Notes under the pieces: model-generated
Databases searched by the model: none
What the model saw: only the letters and a program-made list of their open reading frames with translations
What the model was told of the DNA's origin: nothing
NCBI GenBank assembly: GCA_020247055.1
Contig: JADCJL010000172.1
Span: forward strand, 22,524-86,523
Direction of reading: 5' to 3'
DNA from: Acidobacteriaceae bacterium
Lineage (GTDB): Bacteria; Acidobacteriota; Terriglobia; Bryobacterales; Bryobacteraceae
DNA: 64,000 nucleotides
Shown here: positions 9,500-18,689 of the stretch, piece by piece
Layout: every line of letters begins with the position of its first letter
How positions within the stretch are numbered: position 1 is the stretch's first letter
Made by a program: the position numbers and the translations under genes

Positions 9500-10834
9500 A
9501 TGATCTTCTTTCAAAACGTTTGGTGGGTCCTGGTCCTGCTCGGCATCATGATCCTCATCCACGAACTGGGTCATTACTGGGCCGCCCGTTACTTCGACGT
9601 CCGCGTCGAAGCCTTCTCCTTCGGCTTCGGGCCCCGCCTGTTCGGCTTCCGCCGTGGCGAAACCGATTTCCGCGTCTCGCTCGTCCCCTTCGGCGGATAT
9701 GTCAAGATGACCGGCGAGCAGGCCGCCGACGAAGACGCCCCCGACGGCCCCGGCGCCGCCGACCCCCGCAGCTTTCTCGCCAAACCCCGCTGGCAGCGCA
9801 TGATCATCGCCTTCGCCGGTCCTGCCATGAATATCCTGTTGGCGCTCGCCTTGCTGACCGGCCTCTTCCTCTACCGCTACCCCAAAATCGTCGGTTCGGA
9901 CGGCCCGGCCGTCGTCGGCTACGTCGCCAAAGACTCCGTCGCCGCCAAAGCAGGCATCCTTCCGGGCGACCGCATCGCCCGCTTCGACGACATCGCCGAT
10001 CCCACCTGGGAAGACGTAGTCATCGCCGAAGTCGCCGCCACCAACCGCCCCGTCCCCGTCGTCCTCGCCCGCGGGTCCGGCCAGCTCATCGTCACGGTCA
10101 CCCCCGCCCTCGACGAGCAGAACGGCGTCGGCTCCCTCGGCTGGACCGCCCAGCATGAGATTCAACTCGGCGGCGTCAGTCCCGATATGGAAGCCGCCCG
10201 CGTCGGCCTGCGGGCCGGCGACCTGCTCGTGGCGCTCGACGGCGTCGCCCTGCGCTCCACCCAGATGCTCCTCGCCCTGCTCAAAGAGGGCCAGGGAAAA
10301 CCGGTCGAACTCACCTACAGCCGCAACGGCGAAGTCCGCAAGGCCCAGGTAACGCCCCGCGCCGTCGGCGAAGGCGACGCCAAACGCTACATGCTCGGCG
10401 TCCAACTCTCCCCCCGCGTCACCTTCGTCTCCCTCCCGTTCGCCGAGGCCCTCCGCGAATCGGCCCGCCAGAACTATCGCAGCGCCGGATTGATCGTCCA
10501 GTTCCTCCGCGGCATGGTCGAGCGTCGCATGTCCCCCAAAAACCTCGAAGGGCCCGTCGGCATCGCCCGGCTCAGCGGCGATGCCGCCCGCGAAGGCCTC
10601 GCCACCTTCGTCGGACTCATGGCGGCCGTCAGCCTGAACCTCGCCATCTTTAACCTCCTGCCCATCCCCATCCTCGACGGCGGCACCATTCTCATGCTCG
10701 CCATCGAAATCATCATGCGCCGCGATCTCAGCCTCCAGGTCAAAGAGGCCGTCTTCAAGCTCGGCTTCGTCTTCCTCATGATGCTCGTCGTCTTCGTCCT
10801 GTACAACGATATCTCCAAACTCCTCCCGGGCTAG
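9500..10834 (+). CDS. rseP: RIP metalloprotease RseP (site-2 protease) with PDZ domain(s)
   Basis: HELGHYWAARYFDVRVEAFSFGFGP, VPFGGYVKMTGE, NLLPIPILDGG. Confidence 0.92.
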   Translation: MIFFQNVWWVLVLLGIMILIHELGHYWAARYFDVRVEAFSFGFGPRLFGFRRGETDFRVSLVPFGGYVKMTGEQAADEDAPDGPGAADPRSFLAKPRWQRMIIAFAGPAMNILLALALLTGLFLYRYPKIVGSDGPAVVGYVAKDSVAAKAGILPGDRIARFDDIADPTWEDVVIAEVAATNRPVPVVLARGSGQLIVTVTPALDEQNGVGSLGWTAQHEIQLGGVSPDMEAARVGLRAGDLLVALDGVALRSTQMLLALLKEGQGKPVELTYSRNGEVRKAQVTPRAVGEGDAKRYMLGVQLSPRVTFVSLPFAEALRESARQNYRSAGLIVQFLRGMVERRMSPKNLEGPVGIARLSGDAAREGLATFVGLMAAVSLNLAIFNLLPIPILDGGTILMLAIEIIMRRDLSLQVKEAVFKLGFVFLMMLVVFVLYNDISKLLPG

Positions 10835-10863
10835 AACCTGAGTCTCTCCTGCTAAAATATTAC

Positions 10864-10892
10864 TTGACAGTGGATCGCGCAGATTCAATACT
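10864..10892 (+). promoter_or_regulatory. Candidate dnaK promoter
   Basis: TTGACA (10864-10869), 17-nt spacer, AATACT (10887-10892); dnaK ATG at 10929. Confidence 0.5.
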
Positions 10893-10928
10893 TGTAGTAC
10901 ACTAAAGCAGGAGGCAAAAGTTCTTGTC

Positions 10929-12842
10929 ATGAGCAGAATCATTGGAATTGACCTGGGCACTACCAACTCCGTCGTTGCCGTAATGGAAGCGGGGTCGGCG
11001 GTCGTTATCCCGAATCAGGAAGGTGCGCGTACTACCCCTTCCGTTGTCGGCTTCACCAAGGGCGGCGAGCGCCTGGTGGGCCAGGTGGCCAAGCGGCAGG
11101 CGGTCACCAATCCCGAAAACACCATCTACTCCATCAAACGCTTCATGGGGCGCCGGTTCGACGAAGTCGACGCCGAAAAAAAGCTGGTTCCCTATAAAGT
11201 CACCCCGGGCGACAACGGAGATGCCCGTGTCGAGTCGCAGGGCAAAAAGCTCTCGGCGCCCGAAATCTCTTCGATGGTCCTCACGAAGTTGAAGGAAGCC
11301 GCCGAGTCCTACCTCGGCGAAAAGGTCAGCAAGGCGGTCATCACCGTCCCGGCCTACTTCAACGATGCCCAGCGGCAGGCCACCAAGGACGCCGGCCAGA
11401 TCGCCGGTCTCGAGGTGATGCGCATTATCAACGAACCTACGGCGGCGGCGCTCGCCTACGGGCTCGATAAGAAGAAGAACGAGACCATCGCGGTCTTCGA
11501 CTTCGGCGGCGGCACCTTCGACGTCTCGATTCTCGAAGTCGGCGACGGTGTCGTCGAAGTGAAGTCCACCGACGGGGACACTCACTTGGGCGGCGACAAC
11601 ATCGACGACCGCATCATGGAATGGATCGTCGCCGAGTTCAAGAAAGAGAACGGCATCGACCTGATGAACGACAACATGGCCCGGCAGCGGCTCAAGGAAG
11701 CCGCCGAAAAGGCCAAGATCGAGCTCTCCACCACGCTCGAAACCGAAGTCAACCTGCCGTTCATCACCGCCGATGCCAGCGGCCCGAAGCACCTGGTCAT
11801 GAAGTTGACCCGCAACCGCTTCGAGCAGATGATCGACGACATTCTGCGCAGCACGCTCTCTCCCTGTGAACGGGCGCTCAAGAATGCGAAGCTCTCGCCC
11901 TCCCAGATCGACGAAGTCGTCCTGGTCGGCGGCTCTACCCGCATCCCGAAGATCCAGCAGATCGTCCGCGACATGTTCGGCAAGGAGCCCAACCGCTCGG
12001 TCAACCCCGACGAAGTGGTTGCCATCGGCGCCGCCGTCCAGGGCGGTGTGCTCGGCGGCGAAGTCAAGGACGTCCTGCTGCTCGATGTCACCCCGCTGTC
12101 GCTCGGCATCGAAACGCTCGGCGGTGTCTTCACCAAGCTCATCGAGAGCAACACGACCATCCCCACGCGCAAAAGCGAGACCTTCTCGACCGCTTCCGAC
12201 AACCAGACCTCGGTCGAAATCAAGGTCTTCCAGGGCGAACGCGCCATGGCCGCCGATAACCGGCAGCTCGGCGTCTTCCAACTCGGCAACATTCCGCCGG
12301 CGCCGCGCGGCGTGCCGCAGGTCGAAGTGACCTTCGACATCGACGCCAACGGCATTCTCCACGTCACGGCCAAGGATAAGGCCACCAACAACGAGCAGAA
12401 GATCACCATCAGCGGCTCGTCCGGCCTCAGCAAGGAAGAGGTGGAGAAGATGGCTCGCGAGGCCAAGGAAAACGCCGCGGCCGACCAGAAGCGTCGCGAC
12501 AGCGTCGAAGCCCGCAACAAGGCCGACGGCATGATCTACTCGGTTGAAAAGACCCTGAAAGATCACCGCGACAAGGTCAGCGAGGCCGAAGCCAAAACGG
12601 TCGAAGCCGCCCTCGAAGAAGCCAAGAAGGCCGTCCAGGAAGGCGATGCCACGAAAATCAACGCGGCCATCGACAACCTCACCCAGGCCAGCCACAAGCT
12701 GGCCGAAGTGATGTACAAGTCGCCCTCCGGCGAAGGCGCCCCCGGCGGACCCGCTCCCGGCGCCGAGCCCAAGGCCGATCCTTCAGCCGATTCGGTCGTC
12801 GACGCCGAGTTCGTTGACGTCGACGACAAAGGCAAGAAGTAG
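10929..12842 (+). CDS. dnaK: Molecular chaperone DnaK (Hsp70)
   Basis: [55 protein letters not shown]. Confidence 0.98.
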   Translation: MSRIIGIDLGTTNSVVAVMEAGSAVVIPNQEGARTTPSVVGFTKGGERLVGQVAKRQAVTNPENTIYSIKRFMGRRFDEVDAEKKLVPYKVTPGDNGDARVESQGKKLSAPEISSMVLTKLKEAAESYLGEKVSKAVITVPAYFNDAQRQATKDAGQIAGLEVMRIINEPTAAALAYGLDKKKNETIAVFDFGGGTFDVSILEVGDGVVEVKSTDGDTHLGGDNIDDRIMEWIVAEFKKENGIDLMNDNMARQRLKEAAEKAKIELSTTLETEVNLPFITADASGPKHLVMKLTRNRFEQMIDDILRSTLSPCERALKNAKLSPSQIDEVVLVGGSTRIPKIQQIVRDMFGKEPNRSVNPDEVVAIGAAVQGGVLGGEVKDVLLLDVTPLSLGIETLGGVFTKLIESNTTIPTRKSETFSTASDNQTSVEIKVFQGERAMAADNRQLGVFQLGNIPPAPRGVPQVEVTFDIDANGILHVTAKDKATNNEQKITISGSSGLSKEEVEKMAREAKENAAADQKRRDSVEARNKADGMIYSVEKTLKDHRDKVSEAEAKTVEAALEEAKKAVQEGDATKINAAIDNLTQASHKLAEVMYKSPSGEGAPGGPAPGAEPKADPSADSVVDAEFVDVDDKGKK

Positions 12843-12899
12843 TTACCAGTCAGGAGCCGGTGGGGCCGCCGCTGAGCGGCCCCGCCGCCGAGGTGTGCC

Positions 12900-14060
12900 A
12901 TGCCGGAACGCAAAGACTATTACGGCACCTTGGGTGTCGACAAGAAAGCATCGGAAGATGAGATCCGCAAGGCTTACCGCCGCCTCGCCCGGAAGTATCA
13001 TCCCGACCTCAACCCCGGCGACAAAGCCGCCGAAGACAAGTTCAAAACCGTCCAGGAAGCCTACGACATCCTGAGCGAGCCCAAAAAGCGCGCCATGTTC
13101 GACCAGTACGGCTTCTACTCCGATAGCGGCTTTCCCCCGGGCGGCCCCCCTCCCGGCAGCGGCCCCGGCATGGGCTTTGAGGGCTTCGACTTCTCCGATT
13201 TTGTCAACCAGCAGACCGGGCGTCGCTCCGCCCCCGGCGGCGACACCGGCGGCCGCTTCAGCGATATCTTCAGTCAGTTCTTCGGCGGCCGCTCCGGCGC
13301 CCCGCCCCAACAGCCCGAAAAAGGCGCCGATCTCGAATACACCCTCAACATCGACTTCTGGCAGGCCATTCGCGGCACCCAGGTCCGCCTCAGCATCTCC
13401 CGCCAGGAGTCCTGCGCCACCTGCCACGGCTCCGGCTCGGCCGGCGGCAGCGTCGCCTCCTGCCCCGAGTGCAACGGTACCGGCCAGGTCAGCCAAACCG
13501 CCGGCGCCATGAAATTCAACCTCACCTGCACCCGCTGCAACGGCGCCGGACGCCTCCGCAACGTCTGTCCCTCCTGCCGCGGCGATGGCCGCGCCGCCCA
13601 CCTGGATTCGGTCGAGGTCCGCCTCCCGGCCGGGGTCGCCGCCGGCTCCCGCCTGCGCGTCGCGGGGAAGGGAAATGCCGGGCGCATGGGCGGCCCCGCC
13701 GGCGATCTCTACATCACCGTCCGCGTCGAAGAGCACGCCTTCTTCAAACGCGACGGCGATACCATCGAAATCAAGGTCCCCGTCACCCTCCCCGAAGCCG
13801 TCCTCGGCGCCAAAATTGAGGTCCCCACCATCGACGGCCGCGCCATTCTCAAAATCCCCCAGGGCACCCAGAACGGCCAAAAGTTCCGCCTGCGCGAAAA
13901 GGGCGTCCCCAACTCCCGCAAAGACACCCGCGGCGACCAGATCGTCGAAGTCGTGCTCCAGGCCCCGCCCGCCAACGACGAGCGCACCCGCGAACTCCTC
14001 CGCGAGCTCGCCGAGCAGTATCCGCCCGACCCCCGTAGCGAACTCTGGACCAAGGTATAA
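12900..14060 (+). CDS. dnaJ: Molecular chaperone DnaJ
   Basis: J domain with HPD, G/F region, four CxxCxGxG zinc motifs. Confidence 0.95.
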   Translation: MPERKDYYGTLGVDKKASEDEIRKAYRRLARKYHPDLNPGDKAAEDKFKTVQEAYDILSEPKKRAMFDQYGFYSDSGFPPGGPPPGSGPGMGFEGFDFSDFVNQQTGRRSAPGGDTGGRFSDIFSQFFGGRSGAPPQQPEKGADLEYTLNIDFWQAIRGTQVRLSISRQESCATCHGSGSAGGSVASCPECNGTGQVSQTAGAMKFNLTCTRCNGAGRLRNVCPSCRGDGRAAHLDSVEVRLPAGVAAGSRLRVAGKGNAGRMGGPAGDLYITVRVEEHAFFKRDGDTIEIKVPVTLPEAVLGAKIEVPTIDGRAILKIPQGTQNGQKFRLREKGVPNSRKDTRGDQIVEVVLQAPPANDERTRELLRELAEQYPPDPRSELWTKV

Positions 14061-14079
14061 AGGTAGAGGCCCAAAGCCG

Positions 14080-14517
14080 ATGGCGAAACGCAACAAAGCT
14101 GCCTATATGATCTCGGCCGTGGCCGAGCAGTACAACCTCCACCCGCAAACCCTCCGCATGTACGAACGCGAGGGCCTCCTCAAGCCCTCCCGCAGCGACG
14201 GCAACACCCGCCTCTACACCGACGACGATATCGAACGCCTCGAAGTCATCCTCCAACTCACCCGCGAACTCGGCGTCAACCTCGCCGGCGTCGAAATCAT
14301 CCTTAATATGCGCGAAAAAATGGAGGAGATGCAGCGGCAGATCGAACAGTTCGTCGCCTCGCTCAACTCGGAAATCGCTCAGCGCGTCCGCCACCCCGCC
14401 CCCGGCCCGGAGTCCCAGGCCCTCGTCCCCGTCATCAGTGTTTCCTCCCTCGTCCGCGTCGAAACAGAAGTCGCTCCCCCTGAATCCAAACCCCGCCGGA
14501 AGAAACTCACGCTCTAG
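14080..14517 (+). CDS. hspR: MerR-family heat-shock repressor HspR-like
   Basis: YMISAVAEQYNLHPQTLRMYEREGLLKPSRSDGNTRLYTDDDIERL; directly downstream of dnaJ; start at ATG 14080 inside longer ORF 13585-14517. Confidence 0.88.
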   Translation: MAKRNKAAYMISAVAEQYNLHPQTLRMYEREGLLKPSRSDGNTRLYTDDDIERLEVILQLTRELGVNLAGVEIILNMREKMEEMQRQIEQFVASLNSEIAQRVRHPAPGPESQALVPVISVSSLVRVETEVAPPESKPRRKKLTL

Positions 14518-14539
14518 CCCCGATACAATAGGAGGCTGA

Positions 14540-16189
14540 ATGCGGATTGCCTTGGGGCAGATCAATACCACGGTTGGCGACCTTGCCGGAAACGCCAGCA
14601 TCATCATGCGCTACGCGCGGCGAGCCGCCGAAGGAGGCGCCGAAGCCGTCGTTTTCCCGGAACTTGCCCTCACCGGCTACCCGCCCCAGGACCTCCTCGA
14701 ACGCCCCGCGTTCCTCGAAGCCGCCGAAGCCGAACTCCAGCGCCTCGCCGTCGAATCCGCCCCCCTGCGCATCGCCATTCTCTGCGGCACCGCCGAAGTA
14801 GCCGACTCTACCGTCGGCAAGCGCGTCTGGAACTCGGCCGCCCTCCTCCAGCGCGGCAAAGTCCTCTTCCGCCAGCACAAAATGCTGCTCCCCAACTACG
14901 ACGTCTTCGACGAGCAGCGCTACTTCCGCCCCGCCGAAAGCCAGTCCCTCGCCACCATCGGCACCACCCCCGTCGCCATCACCATCTGCGAAGACGCCTG
15001 GAACGACCAGCTCTTCTGGCAGAAACGCCTCTACCAGCGTGACCCCGTCGAAGAGCTCATCGGCGCCGGCGCCAAAGCCATCCTCTCCATCAACGCCTCC
15101 CCCTACCACCTCGGCAAACGCGCTCTCCGCGAGCAGATCTTCTCCGCCACCGCCCGCCGCTATCAAACCCCCCTCGTCTACGTCAATCAGGTCGGCGGCA
15201 ACGATCAACTCGTCTTCGATGGCTCCAGCTTCGCCATGGACTCGACCGGCAAAGTCATCGCCGCCGCCTCCAGCTTCTCCGAAGAGCTCCTCTTCGCCAA
15301 CCTCCATACCGGCACCGGCGACCTCCACCCCTCCCATCCCGACGAAATCGACGCCGTCTACGAAGCCCTCGTCCTCGGCACCCGCGACTACTTCCGCAAA
15401 ACCGGCTTCCGCAAAGCCCTCCTCGGCCTGTCCGGCGGCATCGATTCCGCCCTCGTCGCCTGCCTCGCCGTCGAAGCCCTCGGCCGCGAAAACGTCACCG
15501 GCGTCGCCATGCCCGGACCCTACTCCTCGGACCACTCCCTCACCGACGCCCACGCCCTCGCCGCCTCCCTCGGCATCTCCTGCCCCACCGTCTCCATCAA
15601 CCAAGCCTACGCCGCCATGCTCGATACCCTCGGCCCCGTCTTCGCCGGCGCTCCCCCCGACGTCACCGAAGAAAACCTCCAATCCCGCCTCCGCGGCCTC
15701 ACCCTCATGGCCCTCTCCAACAAAACCGGCGCCCTCGTGCTCACTACCGGCAACAAAAGCGAAACCGCCGTCGGCTACGCCACCCTCTACGGCGACATGT
15801 GCGGCGGCCTCGCCGTCATCAGCGACATCCCCAAAACCCAGGTCTACGACCTCTGCCGCGTCGCCAACCGCCGCCTCGCCAACGCCATCCCGGAATCCGT
15901 CTTCGTCAAGCCCCCCTCAGCCGAACTCCGCCCCGACCAGAAAGACTCCGACTCCCTGCCCGAGTACCCCGTCCTCGACGCCATCCTCGCCCTCTACGTC
16001 GAACAGATGGTCTCCCCCGCCCGCATCGCCGAAAAGCTCAACCTCCCGCTCACCCTCGTCCGCGACGTCACCCGAAAAGTGGATCGAAACGAATACAAGC
16101 GCCAACAGGCCGCGCCCGGCCTCAAAGTAACCACCAAGGCCTTCGGCTTCGGCCGCCGCCTTCCCATCGCCCAGGGGTACAGCGAATGA
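14540..16189 (+). CDS. nadE: NAD+ synthase, glutamine-hydrolysing (nitrilase plus NadE domains)
   Basis: N-terminal nitrilase fold (FPELALTGYPPQDLL), LGLSGGIDSALVACLAVEALG, LTTGNKSETAVGYATLYGDMCGGLAVISDIPKT. Confidence 0.95.
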   Translation: MRIALGQINTTVGDLAGNASIIMRYARRAAEGGAEAVVFPELALTGYPPQDLLERPAFLEAAEAELQRLAVESAPLRIAILCGTAEVADSTVGKRVWNSAALLQRGKVLFRQHKMLLPNYDVFDEQRYFRPAESQSLATIGTTPVAITICEDAWNDQLFWQKRLYQRDPVEELIGAGAKAILSINASPYHLGKRALREQIFSATARRYQTPLVYVNQVGGNDQLVFDGSSFAMDSTGKVIAAASSFSEELLFANLHTGTGDLHPSHPDEIDAVYEALVLGTRDYFRKTGFRKALLGLSGGIDSALVACLAVEALGRENVTGVAMPGPYSSDHSLTDAHALAASLGISCPTVSINQAYAAMLDTLGPVFAGAPPDVTEENLQSRLRGLTLMALSNKTGALVLTTGNKSETAVGYATLYGDMCGGLAVISDIPKTQVYDLCRVANRRLANAIPESVFVKPPSAELRPDQKDSDSLPEYPVLDAILALYVEQMVSPARIAEKLNLPLTLVRDVTRKVDRNEYKRQQAAPGLKVTTKAFGFGRRLPIAQGYSE

Positions 16190-18684
16190 GAACTTTCCTC
16201 TTCACCCTCGGCGGCACCCTCCTTGCCGCCTTCCTCCTCGTCTCCCAGTCCGGCGTCACCGAACGCGTCGGCCCCCGGCCCGATGGCGCTTTCCTCCTCA
16301 ACAGCGGCGCCCTCCTCACCCCCGCCGGCCGCCAGCAGGCCACCGACACCTTCCCCATGGCCTCCGCCCTGTCGCCCGACAAGCGCTGGCTCCTTGTCCT
16401 CCACGGCGGCTATAATCCCCCCGCCGTCGTCGTCTTCGACGCCCAGTCCATGGCCGAAAAAAGCCGCGTCAACCTCCCCGACGCCTGGCTCGGCCTCACC
16501 TTCTCCCCCAACGGCAAAATGGTCTACGTCGGCGGCGGCAGCCAGGCCAACGTCCACGAACTCAGCTTCGACCCCACCGCCGGCGCCCTCCAACTCCTCC
16601 GCTCCATGCCCATCGTCCCCGCCGCCGACCGCAAACACACCGACTTCATCGGCGACGTCGCCCTCTCCCCCGATGGCCGCCTCGTCTACGCCGCCGCCCT
16701 CTTCCAAAACGCCGTCCACGTCATCAACCCCCAGTCCGGCCGCGTCATCGAAACCTGGAAAACCGGCCGCCGCCCCTATCGCATCCTCTTCCACCCCGAC
16801 GGCCAAAGCTTCTTCGTCTCCCACTGGGCCGACGCCTCCGTCGGCCACTACGCCGCCAATACCGGCGTCCGCCTCGCCCTCCTCCGCGCCAGCCAGCACC
16901 CCACCGACATGCTCTGGAGCAGCCGCCAGCCCGACGCCGACGAAGGCGACGCCCCCAAACTCGCCGGCCGCCTCTTCGTCACCAACGGCAACGCCAACTC
17001 CGTCACCGTCATCGGCGTCAACGACAGCAACACCGCCACGCCTCTTGAATCCATCAACGTCTCCCTCTCCCCCGAACAGCCCGCCGGCATGACCCCCAGC
17101 GCCCTCGCCCTCAGCCCCGACCAGAAGCAGCTCTACGTCGTCTGCTCGGACGCCAACGCCGTCGCCGTCGCCGACATCAGCCGCCTCCGCAGCCGCGTCC
17201 GCGGCTTCATCCCCACCGGCTGGTACCCCCTCGCCGCCCGCGCCCTCGACTCCCAACTTCTCGTCTTCAATGGCCGCGGCCCCCGCAGCTACCCCAACCC
17301 TAAAGGGCCCAACCCCACCCTCCGCCCCGCCCCCGTCCACCAGGGCAACGTCGCCGTCGAATACGTCGGCCGCCTCCAGCGCGGCTCGGTCTCCCTCATC
17401 CCCCCCTTCGACGACGACCAGCTCGAAAAATGGACCACCGCCGTCCGCCAAAATCTCCCCTACGAAGACCGCCGCCTCTTCCTCGCCCACTCCAACACCA
17501 CCCTCGCCCCCATCCTCCCCGTCCGCCCCGGCGACCCCTCCCGCCTCGAACACGTCATCTACATCGTCAAGGAAAACCGCACCTACGACCAGGTCCTCGG
17601 CGACCTCGGCAAAGGCAACGGCGACCCCTCCCTCACCCTCTTCCCCGAACGCGTCAGCCCCAACCACCACAAACTCGCCCGCGAGTTCGTCCTCCTCGAC
17701 AACTTCTACGTCTCCGCCGACGTCTCCGCCGACGGCCACAACTGGACCACCGCCGGCATCGCTCCCGACTACGTCCAGCGCATGTGGCCCAACAGCTACG
17801 CCGGCCGCCGCAAGCACTACGACTACGAAGGCGGTGAACCCGCCGCCCTGCCCCCCGCCGGCTACCTCTGGAACAACGCCCTCGCCGCCGGACGCACCGT
17901 CCGCAACTACGGCTACTTCGTCGACAATAACCCGCTCAAGGACGTCACCGGCTCCACCCCCCACGTCAAACTCGTCCGCGACCCCGCCCTCCTGCCCCAC
18001 ACCCATCGCTCCTACCGCGGCTTCGACATGGACTACCCCGACGTCGAACGCGCCAAAACCTTCCTCGCCGATCTCGCCAACCTCGAAGCCTCCGCCAAGT
18101 TCCCCCACCTCTCCGTCGTCCGCCTCGGCAACGATCACACCAGCGGCCTCGCCGCCGGCAAAATCTCCCCCCTCGCCGCCATGGCCGACAACGACTACGC
18201 CCTCGGCCTCATCGTCGAAGGTCTCTCGAAAAGCAAATTCTGGGAGAAAATGGCCATCTTCGTCATCGAAGACGACGCTCAGAACGGCCCCGACCACGTC
18301 GACTCCCATCGCTCCCCCGCCTTCGTCATCTCCCCCTACACCAAACGCGGCGCCATCGACAGCTCGTTCTACAACACCACCTCCATGCTCCGCACCATCG
18401 AACTCATCCTCGGCATCCGCCCCATGACCACCTTCGATGCCGGCGCCCGCCCCATGACCGGAGCCTTCCAGCTCACCCCCAACGTCAGCGCCTACTCCGC
18501 CGAAAAGCCCCGCTACCCCCTCGATGAACGCAACCCCGGCCAGGGCGCCCTCGCCGCCCGCTCCGCCCGCATGGACTTCGACGAAGCCGACGAAATCGAC
18601 GACGACGAACTCAACGCCATCCTCTGGGCCGCCCTCAAAAAGACCCCCTACCCCGTCCCCGTGCGCAGCTACTTCGGAAAGTAA
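16186..18684 (+). CDS. YncE-like beta-propeller fused to phosphoesterase (alkaline phosphatase-like/phospholipase C-like) domain, secreted
   Basis: ATGA overlap with nadE; propeller repeats then IYIVKENRTYDQVLGDLGKGNGDPSLTLFPERVSPNHHKLAREFVLLDNFY. Confidence 0.85.
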   Translation: MRTFLFTLGGTLLAAFLLVSQSGVTERVGPRPDGAFLLNSGALLTPAGRQQATDTFPMASALSPDKRWLLVLHGGYNPPAVVVFDAQSMAEKSRVNLPDAWLGLTFSPNGKMVYVGGGSQANVHELSFDPTAGALQLLRSMPIVPAADRKHTDFIGDVALSPDGRLVYAAALFQNAVHVINPQSGRVIETWKTGRRPYRILFHPDGQSFFVSHWADASVGHYAANTGVRLALLRASQHPTDMLWSSRQPDADEGDAPKLAGRLFVTNGNANSVTVIGVNDSNTATPLESINVSLSPEQPAGMTPSALALSPDQKQLYVVCSDANAVAVADISRLRSRVRGFIPTGWYPLAARALDSQLLVFNGRGPRSYPNPKGPNPTLRPAPVHQGNVAVEYVGRLQRGSVSLIPPFDDDQLEKWTTAVRQNLPYEDRRLFLAHSNTTLAPILPVRPGDPSRLEHVIYIVKENRTYDQVLGDLGKGNGDPSLTLFPERVSPNHHKLAREFVLLDNFYVSADVSADGHNWTTAGIAPDYVQRMWPNSYAGRRKHYDYEGGEPAALPPAGYLWNNALAAGRTVRNYGYFVDNNPLKDVTGSTPHVKLVRDPALLPHTHRSYRGFDMDYPDVERAKTFLADLANLEASAKFPHLSVVRLGNDHTSGLAAGKISPLAAMADNDYALGLIVEGLSKSKFWEKMAIFVIEDDAQNGPDHVDSHRSPAFVISPYTKRGAIDSSFYNTTSMLRTIELILGIRPMTTFDAGARPMTGAFQLTPNVSAYSAEKPRYPLDERNPGQGALAARSARMDFDEADEIDDDELNAILWAALKKTPYPVPVRSYFGK

Positions 18685-18689
18685 CCCGC

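Noticed and set aside
10890-10910. Possible HspR HAIR operator CTTGTAGTACACTAAAG near dnaK
   Set aside because: Symmetry holds only with gaps; not close enough to the CTTGAGT-N7-ACTCAAG consensus
9482-10966. 494-aa minus-strand ORF opposite rseP
   Set aside because: Shadow ORF, low complexity, fully covers a confident gene
10902-12695. 597-aa minus-strand ORF opposite dnaK
   Set aside because: Antisense artefact of high GC3; Asp/Gly/Val-rich and overlaps a certain gene
15994-18309. 771-aa minus-strand ORF opposite nadE/phosphoesterase
   Set aside because: Low-complexity Gly/Asp/Glu/Val translation, a shadow of C-rich codons on the plus strand
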